Below, one piece after another: positions 50,569 to 58,623 of a stretch of DNA of 64,000 bases. The DNA comes from Rhodococcus triatomae BKS 15-14 (GTDB lineage Bacteria; Actinomycetota; Actinomycetes; Mycobacteriales; Mycobacteriaceae). The first letter of the stretch is position 1, and every line of letters starts with the position of its first letter. The stretch is taken from positions 1 through 64,000 of the forward strand of contig AODO01000018.1 in assembly GCA_000341795.1 (NCBI GenBank), in the 5' to 3' direction. Below the pieces are notes generated by a model. That model made no database searches. It worked only from the letters and a program-made list of their open reading frames with translations, and had not been told where the DNA came from. A program made the translations under genes and the position numbers.

Positions 50569-51693
50569 TCAGGTATCGGCGGCGACACCGAGACGCGGGA
50601 ACAGCAGATCCGCGACGATTCTCGCCTCGTCGATCAGCGGCCACCCCGACAGGATCCAGATGTCGATACCGAGATTCTCGCTCATGCCCAGGATGCGGTC
50701 CGCAACCTGGTCCGCGCTGCCCACCAGATAGTTCCCGGTGCCCTTGCCCGCCACGTCGAACGGCGGCTCCGCGCCGGTCCACGTGGTCAGCCCCGCGGCC
50801 ATGTTCGGTGCGTACTCGAGTTCCGCGCGGGTCGGCAGCCGGCCCGCGCGCAGGGCCTCGATCCGCGCCTGCACCTGGGGGTCGTCCGACGTCAGCTCGT
50901 CGAGCGGAGGGAAGCCGAAGCTGGTGAGGTTGCGGTCCGCGGTCGCCAGCACCGACGCCGGGTCGGTCTGTGCCAGCTGCCATTCGAAGCGTTCCCAGGC
51001 CTCGTTCTCGGTCTCGCGGACGACAACGCTCGCGAGCACACCGAACCGCAGTTCGCGACCGGCATCGGCGGCGGCCTTGCGGACCCTGGTGAACACCGCG
51101 TCCATCGCCGGTTCGGGGCTCATGAACATCAGGTACGCGTCGAGCACTGCCGCGGCGTGCGCGATGCCCTCGGGGGAGGCGCCCGTACCCCAGATCGGGA
51201 CGCCGCCGGGCTGACGCGGCCCCGCGATCGCGGGTTTGTACCGGGGGCCGTACTCGAAGTGGGTGCCCTGGTACGCGTCGGTGTCGTCGAGGTACAGCTT
51301 CTTGAACAGCGACCAGTACTCCTCCGAGACCGCGTATCGCTCGGCCTTGGAGTGGAACCGCCCGTACCTCGCCAGTACCGCGTCGGCGCCGTTGACCTGG
51401 TTGTAGATCAGCCGACCGCCGGAGTACTGGTCGAAGACCTGAGCCTCCTCGGCGAGGAGAACCGGCGGCTTGACACCCGGATACTCCGGCACCACGAACT
51501 TCAGCCGCTCGGTGTCCGCGACGAGCGAGATCGCCTCGCGGGCCGTGGTGAGCGCGCCGTAGTAGCCCAGAGAGTCCAGCGTCCGGGCCTGATCGCGCAG
51601 GGCACCGAACGACGGTTCGAGGCGATGCCGCGGATCCCACGGCGCCTCGCCGTCGTTCGCCCCGATGTACCAGAGAATCTCGGGTGTCGTCAC
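50569..51693 (-). CDS. Luciferase-like (LLM) flavin-dependent monooxygenase
   Basis: A 374-aa TIM-barrel protein of the bacterial luciferase/alkanesulfonate monooxygenase (SsuD) group: LRDQARTLDSLGYYGALT, FVVPEYPGVKPP, DQYSGGRLIYNQVNG, ERYAVSEEYWSLFKKL, GVPIWGTGASPEG and NYLVGSADQVADRI. Such enzymes use reduced FMN and oxygen. GTG 51693 lies 10 bp after the DHQ synthase stop, and the A-T-TE gene begins 14 bp downstream, so it is in the operon. It may oxidise the aminohydroxybenzoate (ring or amine), but an SsuD-like sulfonate role cannot be excluded. Confidence 0.88.
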   Translation of the reverse strand: MTTPEILWYIGANDGEAPWDPRHRLEPSFGALRDQARTLDSLGYYGALTTAREAISLVADTERLKFVVPEYPGVKPPVLLAEEAQVFDQYSGGRLIYNQVNGADAVLARYGRFHSKAERYAVSEEYWSLFKKLYLDDTDAYQGTHFEYGPRYKPAIAGPRQPGGVPIWGTGASPEGIAHAAAVLDAYLMFMSPEPAMDAVFTRVRKAAADAGRELRFGVLASVVVRETENEAWERFEWQLAQTDPASVLATADRNLTSFGFPPLDELTSDDPQVQARIEALRAGRLPTRAELEYAPNMAAGLTTWTGAEPPFDVAGKGTGNYLVGSADQVADRILGMSENLGIDIWILSGWPLIDEARIVADLLFPRLGVAADT

Positions 51694-51703
51694 GATCGTC
51701 CGG

Positions 51704-52888
51704 TCAGCGCTCGTCGCAGAACTCGGTGATCGGCAGGCCGACGTGCCGCGCCTCGGTGGGGACGTACCCGAGGAGCGTGTCACCGGGCCGCAGTTCGGTG
51801 ACGTTGTTCACCGAGCCACCGGGGCCGAGCAGCCGCACGTGCCAGTCGTCCTGCGCGATGACGTTGACGTTCTTGCCGTTCGGGGCGACCGCGGTGATCG
51901 AGATCAGCGGACGCTTCTCGATCTTGACGCGGCCGATGCGGACCTCCCGGACGCTGCCGTCGGTGCGGACCGCGAGGATCGGGAAGCCCGCCTGCAGCTC
52001 GCTGACGTAGCGGGTGCGGTTGTCCGGGCCGAGCACGTAGGAGTGGACCGCGCCCGCGTTCCAGCGGAACGGCCGCGTCGGCATGTACGGGAGCGGGTGG
52101 GTCTCGCTGCAGGACAGGAACATCCCCGTGGAGAACGAGCCGATGAGGCAGCCCTCGTCGAGTTCGAGCAGCGAGCAGGTGTCGATGCAGGCGCGGTCGC
52201 CCATGCCGATGTGCTCGACCTTGGTGACGACGAGCTCCGAGAGCTCCATGCCCTCCAGCTTGTGGTCGACGATCCGGGCCAGCTTCACCACGTCGTCCGC
52301 GCTGCGCGGCGCGAGAAGCAGTCCGTCGGAGCCGTGCTCGAGAACGAGCTTGACGATCTCGGCGTCCTCGACGTCGGTGACGGTGGTGACGGTTCGGCCG
52401 CCCGAGTTCTCGGCGGCCGCGATGACGATCTCCAGCGGAATCTTGGTGGGGTCGGTGAAGGTCAGCAGCGTCCACGGGACCTCGCGGACGACCTCGCACG
52501 CCTCCTGCAGCGTCGGGGCGTCGGACACCACGACGTGCACACCGCGATCCGGGGTGTGGCCGATGTGCTTGGAGTGCACGTCGGCGCGGTCGGAGACGAT
52601 CACCAGGTCGACGGCGTCGTACGGGAAGTCCTCTGCGACCGGGGAGTCGACGGCGAGGATGCGGCGGACGGTCGGCGGCAGGCCCTCGAAGGTCGCGACG
52701 TCGTCGGACAGGATGCCGTCGATGCGGTGGTGCAGGGCCGCCTGCACGACGGCGGGCAGCAGGTCCTCGTTCACGGCGCGCACGTCGAGCCACGCGAAGT
52801 GGCCCTCACGGCTGACGGGGGTACGACGGGAGTCGGCGCCCGCGCCTGCAGTGGGGACGATCTGATCGGTGACGATGGTGCTGTCCAT
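51704..52888 (-). CDS. 3-dehydroquinate synthase II family (GriH-like, aminohydroxybenzoate synthesis)
   Basis: A 394-aa protein of the archaeal-type DHQ synthase II family, recognisable by LLTFTDPTKIPLEIVIA, DGLLLAPRSADDVVKL, ACIDTCSLLELDEGCLIGS, FRWNAGAVHSYVLGPDN and a late RVKIEKRPLISI. In Streptomyces, GriH of this family converts the GriI product to 3-amino-4-hydroxybenzoate. Actinobacteria have ordinary aroB for aromatic amino acids, so a copy beside a GriI-like aldolase points to secondary metabolism. ATG 52888. The aldolase gene lies 47 bp upstream in the same operon. Confidence 0.92.
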   Translation of the reverse strand: MDSTIVTDQIVPTAGAGADSRRTPVSREGHFAWLDVRAVNEDLLPAVVQAALHHRIDGILSDDVATFEGLPPTVRRILAVDSPVAEDFPYDAVDLVIVSDRADVHSKHIGHTPDRGVHVVVSDAPTLQEACEVVREVPWTLLTFTDPTKIPLEIVIAAAENSGGRTVTTVTDVEDAEIVKLVLEHGSDGLLLAPRSADDVVKLARIVDHKLEGMELSELVVTKVEHIGMGDRACIDTCSLLELDEGCLIGSFSTGMFLSCSETHPLPYMPTRPFRWNAGAVHSYVLGPDNRTRYVSELQAGFPILAVRTDGSVREVRIGRVKIEKRPLISITAVAPNGKNVNVIAQDDWHVRLLGPGGSVNNVTELRPGDTLLGYVPTEARHVGLPITEFCDER

Positions 52889-52935
52889 GTTCGGACGGGT
52901 TCCCTTCGGGTAGTGAAGCAGGTGGATCGGGTGCC

Positions 52936-53763
52936 TCAGGCGCTTTCGAGCTCGATGGCGGGAGCGGGGGAGTGGACGAGCCGGGCGAGGGCGGACGCCA
53001 CCGCGAACGGATCCCGTGCTTCGAAGACGTTGCGACCGAAGCTCAGTCCGGCGACGCCGGACCCGAGGATCTCGGCGCCGAGCGCGACGGCCCGGTCGTC
53101 ACCCGCGTCGGCGCTCGGCCCACCGGCCACGCAGATCGGGATCGGACAGGACTCGACGACGCGCCGCATCTCGGCCGGATCGCCGCAGTAGTCGAGCTTG
53201 ACGACATCCGCGCCGAGGTCGGTGGCGATGGCGGCGAGATGTGCGAGTTCGCGTGCGTCCGAGGGCAGGTCGGCTCGCAGCGGCCCGCGGGCGTACATCA
53301 TCGCGAGCAGCGGCATGCCGAGCTGCTCGCACTCGCGGGAGACGGCGCCGAAGTCGGCGAGCTGATCGCGCTCGGTGGGAGATCCGATGTTGACGTGGAT
53401 GCTGACGGCGTCCGCGCCGATCCGCAGGGCGTCCTCCACTCCGGTGACCAGCACCTTCGCGTTCGTGTCCATGCTTCGGGTGGTGCCGGCCGACAGGTGG
53501 ACGATCAGCCCCATGCTCGCGAACGCGGCGGGATCGACGTGCCGGGCGCGACCGCGGTGCAGGATCACGGCGTCGGCGCCGGCGTCGGCGAGGGTCCGGA
53601 CGGTGACCTCGGCGTGGTCGGCGTCGCCGAGGGGGCCGACGGTCACCGAGTGGTCCATCGGAACGATGAAGGTGCGGCCGGTGGCGTGGTCCGAGATGCG
53701 GGACAGGCGAAGGCTCTTGCCGCTCGAGACGCGTGCGCGTGTGGTGGTGGGGAAGCTCAACAT
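52936..53763 (-). CDS. Class I aldolase of the ADH synthase/GriI family
   Basis: A 275-aa TIM-barrel aldolase. FIVPMDHSV (Asp37), MMYARG (Tyr157) and VVKLDYCGD (Lys189, Schiff base) match the catalytic Asp, Tyr and Lys of the archaeal 2-amino-3,7-dideoxyheptulosonate synthase family. GriI of this family condenses aspartate semialdehyde with dihydroxyacetone phosphate for 3-amino-4-hydroxybenzoate. ATG 53763 follows GGAG. It is the first gene of the operon running to 45754, with an iron box 58 bp upstream. Reaction is inferred from family and from the adjacent GriH-like gene. Confidence 0.92.
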   Translation of the reverse strand: MLSFPTTTRARVSSGKSLRLSRISDHATGRTFIVPMDHSVTVGPLGDADHAEVTVRTLADAGADAVILHRGRARHVDPAAFASMGLIVHLSAGTTRSMDTNAKVLVTGVEDALRIGADAVSIHVNIGSPTERDQLADFGAVSRECEQLGMPLLAMMYARGPLRADLPSDARELAHLAAIATDLGADVVKLDYCGDPAEMRRVVESCPIPICVAGGPSADAGDDRAVALGAEILGSGVAGLSFGRNVFEARDPFAVASALARLVHSPAPAIELESA

Positions 53764-53820
53764 CGGCCGGACTCCAATCGGAACATCGCGCAGCGGGGAA
53801 CGCGCTGAGACCCCGCGGTA

Positions 53821-53839
53821 TTAGGGTAGGCTACACATA
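53821..53839 (-). promoter_or_regulatory. IdeR/DtxR-type iron box upstream of the aminohydroxybenzoate operon
   Basis: TTAGGGTAGGCTACACATA has a perfect left half-site and TAGGCTA core, about 14 of 19 matches. It lies 58 bp upstream of the aldolase gene and 69 bp past the end of the hydroxylase gene. Confidence 0.82.
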
Positions 53840-53908
53840 GCGATTTGCTGGAGCATAGGCGGAGGGTTGCGATCTGCGCCACACTCCCGGGCCGGTGCTC
53901 CCGGGGAA

Positions 53909-55096
53909 TCACCCCGTGAAGCGCCACGGGGTCGGGAACGGCAGGCCGAGGTAGACCTCGCCGAGGGCGGACTGCTCCGCCTCGGACTCGGCCCACCGTC
54001 CGAGGCGCGCTCGTCGCAGTTGCCAGTCCGTCGGGTCGTCGCTCAGCGCGTGCAGTGTCGTCGTGAGCGTCCACGAGAACTGCTGCGCCTTCCAGATCCG
54101 CGGCAGGCACGTCGCGGAGTAGTTGTCGAGGTGCGACCGGTCTCCCGCGGCGTAGAACGCGCCGAGTGCGAAGGAGAGCGTGCTCGCGTCGGACACCGCG
54201 AGGTTGAGTCCCTTTGCGCCCGTGGGCGGCACGATGTGCGCGGCGTCGCCGAGCAGGAACAGTCGCCCGTGCTGCATCGTCTCGCAGACGTACGAGCGCA
54301 GCGGGGCGAGCGACCGGTCGAAGATCTCGCCGCGCTCGAGTTCCGGTTGGTCGTCGCTCGCGCTCCGCACGGCCAGTTCGTCCCAGATCTGCTCGTCGGA
54401 CCAGTCGTCGAGGTCGGTGTCCACCGGGACCTGGAGGTACTGGCGGGTGATGTTCGGGCCCCGCATGCTGTGCACCGACAGACCGTTCTCGTGCGCGCAG
54501 TACATGCCCTCCGGCGTCGTGGGTGCGGTGCGGGCGAGGATGCCCAGCCACGCCACCGGGTAGGTGCGGGAGTGTTCGCGCAGCAGTTCGCCGGGGATGT
54601 GCGCGCGGCTGACGCCGTGGAAGCCGTCGCATCCCGCGACGAAGTCCGCGGTGATCTCGAGCGGCGTGCCGGCGTGGTCGACCGTCAGCCGGGCGCGATC
54701 GGAGGTGTTCTCGATCGCGGTCACGGTGGCGTCGAAGTGCAACGGCCCGCCGCTGGACAGACGATCCGCGACGAGGTCCTTGACCAGTTCCTGCTGCGCG
54801 TACACGGTGGCGTGTCCGCCGATCAGGCGGTGGAAGTCGAGGTGGTGGGTGGTTCGGTCGAAACGGAGGTAGAAGCCGTTGTGGGACATGCCCTCCCGGT
54901 CGAGGCGATCCGAGACGCCGAGATCGCGCACCAGCGCGACGGTGGGTTGTTCGAGGACTCCGGCCCGGGTGCGGGTCTCGATGTACTCGCGTTCGCGGCT
55001 CTCGAGCACGATCGACGAGATGCCCTGGAGGTGGAGCATGCGGGCGAGCGTCAGGCCCGCCGGACCGGCTCCGATGATTGCTACCTGGGTGTGCAC
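53909..55096 (-). CDS. pobA: 4-hydroxybenzoate 3-monooxygenase-type hydroxylase (PobA-like)
   Basis: A 395-aa class A flavoprotein hydroxylase. It has VAIIGAGPAGLT (FAD), the internal GCDGFHGVSR, and GDAAHIVPPTGAKGLN. Residues Tyr199, Ser210, Arg212, Arg218, Tyr220 and Tyr382 line up with Pseudomonas PobA Tyr201, Ser212, Arg214, Arg220, Tyr222 and Tyr385, which bind and ionise 4-hydroxybenzoate. GTG 55096 gives a PobA-like N-terminus and follows GGAAGCGGG; an upstream GTG at 55132 is less likely. An iron box lies about 50 bp upstream. Candidate substrates are 4-hydroxybenzoate (giving protocatechuate) or 3-amino-4-hydroxybenzoate. Confidence 0.92.
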   Translation of the reverse strand: MHTQVAIIGAGPAGLTLARMLHLQGISSIVLESREREYIETRTRAGVLEQPTVALVRDLGVSDRLDREGMSHNGFYLRFDRTTHHLDFHRLIGGHATVYAQQELVKDLVADRLSSGGPLHFDATVTAIENTSDRARLTVDHAGTPLEITADFVAGCDGFHGVSRAHIPGELLREHSRTYPVAWLGILARTAPTTPEGMYCAHENGLSVHSMRGPNITRQYLQVPVDTDLDDWSDEQIWDELAVRSASDDQPELERGEIFDRSLAPLRSYVCETMQHGRLFLLGDAAHIVPPTGAKGLNLAVSDASTLSFALGAFYAAGDRSHLDNYSATCLPRIWKAQQFSWTLTTTLHALSDDPTDWQLRRARLGRWAESEAEQSALGEVYLGLPFPTPWRFTG

Positions 55097-55148
55097 GAAC
55101 GTCCCGCTTCCTGGTGGTGTGACAGTCCTCACAGAGGCACCCTCGCGC

Positions 55149-55167
55149 TTTGCTTAGGCTTGCCTAC
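55149..55167. promoter_or_regulatory. IdeR/DtxR-type iron box between the hydroxylase and the GT/flippase pair
   Basis: TTTGCTTAGGCTTGCCTAC matches the consensus at about 14 of 19 positions. It is 52 bp upstream of the hydroxylase (minus strand) and 117 bp upstream of the glycosyltransferase (plus strand), so it may control both directions. Control of the hydroxylase is the safer call. Confidence 0.82.
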
Positions 55168-55284
55168 CTTCTACTGTATAACTCGCGGTTCGACGAACTG
55201 CGGGACCCCCGATCGACCAACGATCAACGGCGCAGCCGGTTTTCGGACGATTCGGCCCTGATGTGAACAAATGGAGCCATCGAC

Positions 55285-56133
55285 GTGAGCACCTCTACAC
55301 CGACCGACGGGCCGGGCGCCCCCTCAGCTCCGACCGTTGTTCCCCCCGTCGACGACAACGCGGGCCGCGGCGGCCGACCCACCGTGTCCGTCATCATCCC
55401 CGCCATGAACGAGGCGAAGAACCTCCCGTTCGTCGCCTCCCGAATGCCCGACGGCATCGACGAGATCGTGTTCGTCGACGGCAATTCCGTGGACGACACC
55501 GTGGCCGTGGCGCGATCGCTGTGGCCGGCGGCCACCTTCGTCACCCAGACCCGCGGCGGCAAGGGTAACGCCCTGGCCTGCGGATTCGCCGCAGCCACCT
55601 GCGACATCATCGTCATGATCGACGCCGACGGCTCGACCGACCCCGCCGAGATCCCGCTGTTCGTCGAGGCCCTGGTCGGCGGAGCCGACCTCGCCAAGGG
55701 CAGCCGATTCGTCGGCCGCGGCGGCAGTTCCGACATCACCGCCCTGCGCAACCTCGGCAACAAGGGCCTCAACGGACTGGTGAACCTGGTCTTCCGGACC
55801 GAGTTCTCCGACCTCTGCTACGGCTACAACGCCTTCTGGCGCAAGCACGTTCCGCTGATCGAACTTCCCCCGGTCGAGTACCAGCGCGCCCAGTGGGGCG
55901 ACGGCTTCGAGATCGAGACCGTCATCAACGTCCGCCTCGCCACCAGCGGCCTCAACATCGTCGAGGTCGGCAGCTTCGAGGGGCCGCGCCTGCACGGGCG
56001 CAGCAACCTCAACGCCTACAGCGACGGTATGCGCGTCCTGCGCACCATCGGGCAGGAGTGGAACCACTGGCGTGCCACCAAGGACATCCGCAAGGCGTCG
56101 GCGCGCGCCGACGTGCGTGAACTGACCCAGTGA
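55285..56133 (+). CDS. Family 2 glycosyltransferase (polyprenyl-phosphate type)
   Basis: A 282-aa GT2 enzyme. A low-complexity Pro/Thr-rich N-terminus (about 30 residues) precedes SVIIPAMNEAKNL, EIVFVDGNSVDDT, RGGKGNALACGF and VMIDADGSTDP (DxD), the pattern of dolichol/polyprenyl-phosphate sugar transferases. LCYGYNAFW and FEIETVINVR follow. The start is GTG 55285. The stop overlaps the flippase start (GTGA), so the two are translated together. Acceptor and donor are unknown. Confidence 0.88.
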   Translation: MSTSTPTDGPGAPSAPTVVPPVDDNAGRGGRPTVSVIIPAMNEAKNLPFVASRMPDGIDEIVFVDGNSVDDTVAVARSLWPAATFVTQTRGGKGNALACGFAAATCDIIVMIDADGSTDPAEIPLFVEALVGGADLAKGSRFVGRGGSSDITALRNLGNKGLNGLVNLVFRTEFSDLCYGYNAFWRKHVPLIELPPVEYQRAQWGDGFEIETVINVRLATSGLNIVEVGSFEGPRLHGRSNLNAYSDGMRVLRTIGQEWNHWRATKDIRKASARADVRELTQ

Positions 56134-57509
56134 CCACCGGAGCCGCCCCCGCACCGGCCGACGGGGCCGCAGGCGGGAGCGGCTCCGTCGTCGACGGTGC
56201 AGACGATGACGCCGGCGGCGGTGCGGGCCCGGCGCCGGATTCCGGTGTCCCGGCGAAGAGCCTCGAACGAAACAGTCTGGCGCTCACCGTCTCCGCTGCA
56301 CTGACCGGCATTCTCGGTCTCGGCTACTGGGCGCTGCTGGGTCGCCACTATCCCGCCCGCGAGGTGGGCGCCGCGTCTGCGGTGATCACGACCGCCACCA
56401 TGCTCTCCGCGTTCGGCAACATCAGCCTCGGAGCGCTGTTCGAGCGGTTCCTCCCGCTTGCCGGCGTCCGCGGATCGGTCCTGGTGCGTTCCGGCTTCCT
56501 CGTCGGCGGCTGCGGCGGCGTGCTCCTCGGCGCGCTGTTCCTGCTGTGGGGGCCGACCGACGAGATGTTCGACAGCCCCCTCGAGGCCGTCTCGTTCCCA
56601 CTGATCGTGCTCGTCTTCTCCGCGTTCGCGCTCCTCGACCACACGTCGGTCGGGTTGCGCGAAGCCGGGTGGGCGGCGACCAAGAACGTCACACACGCCG
56701 TCGTCAAACTCGTCGCCGCGGTCGCGCTCGCCTTCACCGCGTCGAGGCTCGCGATCATCTGGACCTGGACCGTCCCCGCGGCGATCGCCGCCGTCGTACT
56801 CGGTGTCGCGGTCACGCGGCGGCTGCGCCGTCCGGCGATCTCGCACGCCGCGTCCCAGCTGCCGAGCACCCGGGAGATGGGGTCGTTCCTCGCCGGCTCC
56901 TACGGCATCTACGTCGTGGGATCGCTTGCACCGCTGATGCTCCCGCTCATCGTTGTCGCCAAGATGGGCGCGGACCACAACGCGTACTTCTCCATCGCCT
57001 GGTCCCTGGTGTCCGCCGTCCTGGTGCTGATGACCGTCCTGATGGGACCGTACGTTGCCGGGGTGGCCGCGGATCCGCTCCAGGTGCGAGAGCTGACGCG
57101 CCGGTTCCTCGTCGTCCTCGCGGTGGTCACCGCGGCGGGCGTGGTGCTCTTCGCCGTCGTGGCTCCCGCCCTGCTGACGATCGTCGGCGAGGACTACGCG
57201 GAAACCGGAACCCCGCTGTTGCAGCTGGCGGCGATCGCGCTGATACCTGCCATCGTGGGATTCGCCTACAACGCTGTGGCCCGGGTCCGGCGACGGCTGC
57301 GGCTGGCGATCGCGGTGCAGATCGTCAATGCCGCCCTCGTCCTGGGTCTGAGCCTTCTTCTCGTCGACGATCACGGTCTGGCCGCGATGGGCTGGGCGTA
57401 CGTCGTCGCGGAATCGGTGTCGGCGGTGCTGCTGATCGTGCCACTGGTCAGGGCAGTTCGGGCGCTCGGCCGCGAACCTCTGGAAGCTCAGCCGTCCTCG
57501 GTCATCTGA
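56130..57509 (+). CDS. Wzx/MATE-like flippase 2
   Basis: A 459-aa polytopic protein with an acidic, Gly/Ala-rich cytoplasmic N-terminus (about 45 residues) and about 12-14 transmembrane segments. ASAVITTATMLSAFGNISLG and LPLIVVAKMGADHNAYFSIAW closely parallel flippase 1 (45754-47046), so these are paralogues in one locus. It overlaps the glycosyltransferase in front by four bases, and its 3' end overlaps the convergent GH16 gene by 22 bp. Its role is probably to flip a lipid-linked glycan. Confidence 0.85.
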   Translation: MTTGAAPAPADGAAGGSGSVVDGADDDAGGGAGPAPDSGVPAKSLERNSLALTVSAALTGILGLGYWALLGRHYPAREVGAASAVITTATMLSAFGNISLGALFERFLPLAGVRGSVLVRSGFLVGGCGGVLLGALFLLWGPTDEMFDSPLEAVSFPLIVLVFSAFALLDHTSVGLREAGWAATKNVTHAVVKLVAAVALAFTASRLAIIWTWTVPAAIAAVVLGVAVTRRLRRPAISHAASQLPSTREMGSFLAGSYGIYVVGSLAPLMLPLIVVAKMGADHNAYFSIAWSLVSAVLVLMTVLMGPYVAGVAADPLQVRELTRRFLVVLAVVTAAGVVLFAVVAPALLTIVGEDYAETGTPLLQLAAIALIPAIVGFAYNAVARVRRRLRLAIAVQIVNAALVLGLSLLLVDDHGLAAMGWAYVVAESVSAVLLIVPLVRAVRALGREPLEAQPSSVI

Positions 57510-58426
57510 ACGGCACCCGGGGTCGGGGCAGTCGCGTCCGGTTGTGACCGCTCGGGGGAGTACACCGCCACCCAGTCGATCTGGACCCCGACGCTGTCCG
57601 GCTGTAGCGGGCTCGCGTCGGAACACGGCGCCATGCCCCAGTCGGCACGACGCTCACACGCGCCGGCCTCGGCCTGCAGACCGAGCCACATCGGTTCGTC
57701 GGGAATCATGGCGTCGGAACGGACCTCGGCCCACACGGCTCCGTCCAGAAGGTAGCGGATGATCCCCGGTCCCCACTCGACGCCGACCGTGTGCCAGTCG
57801 GAGAAGTCGCCGCGGACGGTCGCCTGCGCCTTCTTGTTCTCACCGTTCGAGTCGACCCAGTGCACCCAGGCGTCCATCTGCGAGCGCTCCCCGCTCACCG
57901 ATTCGGCGAAATCGATCTCCGGCGGCCAGTTCTCGCTCTTGGGCCACAGCAGCATGTGATACGAGATGTCGTCGCTGCGGTCGGCGCGCATGCGGATCTC
58001 CCAGCGCCCGTACTGCTGGGTGACGGGGTAGTTGGACACGCCGCCGGTGACCCATTCGCCGGCCGAGCGTTCGGCTTTCAGGGTCAGCGCACCGCCGGAG
58101 ACCTCGACCATCGACCGGTCCCAGTGGCTGTTCGGGTTTCCGCCCGGCTGTCCGCTGTAGGGACCCCAATCGGACCCGAGATCGCAGCGGTCGAAATCGT
58201 CGGTGAAGATCTGCTTCCAGCCGGACAGGTCGCCGGTGGGAACCGGCACGCCACCGGGAACCTGACGTTCACCACAGAGTTCGGGATCGGCGGTGGCGCC
58301 TGCGCGGCCGGTCGGATTGTTCGTCGGAATGGTGCAGGCGGCACAGGCCGCGACAGCGAGCGCCGCCGCCGCAGCACGCAACGGCCGAGCGGTCGTCCCG
58401 GCGGCGCGGGTCGAGCGAGGGCTCAT
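57488..58426 (-). CDS. Secreted GH16-family glycoside hydrolase lipoprotein
   Basis: A 312-aa protein with a signal sequence and lipobox (AVAAC within the first 30 residues) and a GH16 jelly-roll domain. The catalytic block WPPEIDFAES fits ExDxxE, and the flanking GRWEIRMRAD and DWHTVGVEWGPG are family hallmarks. GH16 enzymes cleave or transglycosylate beta-1,3/1,4-glucans and galactans. Here it may trim or anchor the exported glycan. ATG 58426 (about 19 codons inside the open frame) overlaps the stop of the small membrane gene. It is the last gene of the right-hand operon. Confidence 0.87.
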   Translation of the reverse strand: MSPRSTRAAGTTARPLRAAAAALAVAACAACTIPTNNPTGRAGATADPELCGERQVPGGVPVPTGDLSGWKQIFTDDFDRCDLGSDWGPYSGQPGGNPNSHWDRSMVEVSGGALTLKAERSAGEWVTGGVSNYPVTQQYGRWEIRMRADRSDDISYHMLLWPKSENWPPEIDFAESVSGERSQMDAWVHWVDSNGENKKAQATVRGDFSDWHTVGVEWGPGIIRYLLDGAVWAEVRSDAMIPDEPMWLGLQAEAGACERRADWGMAPCSDASPLQPDSVGVQIDWVAVYSPERSQPDATAPTPGAVQMTEDG

Positions 58427-58623
58427 GCCGCCGCGAGAGCGATAAGGCGCACGAAGGTCATCGCAGCCGCCGTCACCACACACACGGCGAGTGCCACCGA
58501 GACGACCTGTGCATACGGCCTCCGGCCGATGCCGCCGGTGGCGGGCACGTCGCGCTCGCGCAGCGCCACGCTCACCAGCAGCAGGATCGCGGACAGGACG
58601 AAGAACAGCACGGTCAGGTTCAT
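58423..58623 (-). CDS. Small two-helix membrane protein
   Basis: A 66-aa protein with two hydrophobic helices (about 3-20 and 40-62) separated by a charged loop. ATG 58623 overlaps the stop of the polytopic protein and its stop overlaps the GH16 start, so all are coupled. I do not recognise a family. It may be an accessory subunit of the polytopic protein. Confidence 0.7.
   Translation of the reverse strand: MNLTVLFFVLSAILLLVSVALRERDVPATGGIGRRPYAQVVSVALAVCVVTAAAMTFVRLIALAAA

Noticed and set aside
48100-51640. A 1235-aa version of the A-T-TE protein starting at 51640
   Set aside because: The first 360 residues are an out-of-frame reading of the luciferase-like gene. The GTG at 50554 with GTGAGG upstream starts the recognisable protein.
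55140-55284. A mobile-element border at the dip in GC content near 55170
   Set aside because: The AT-rich bases coincide with the iron box and promoter. No inverted terminal repeats, target duplications or transposase were seen nearby.
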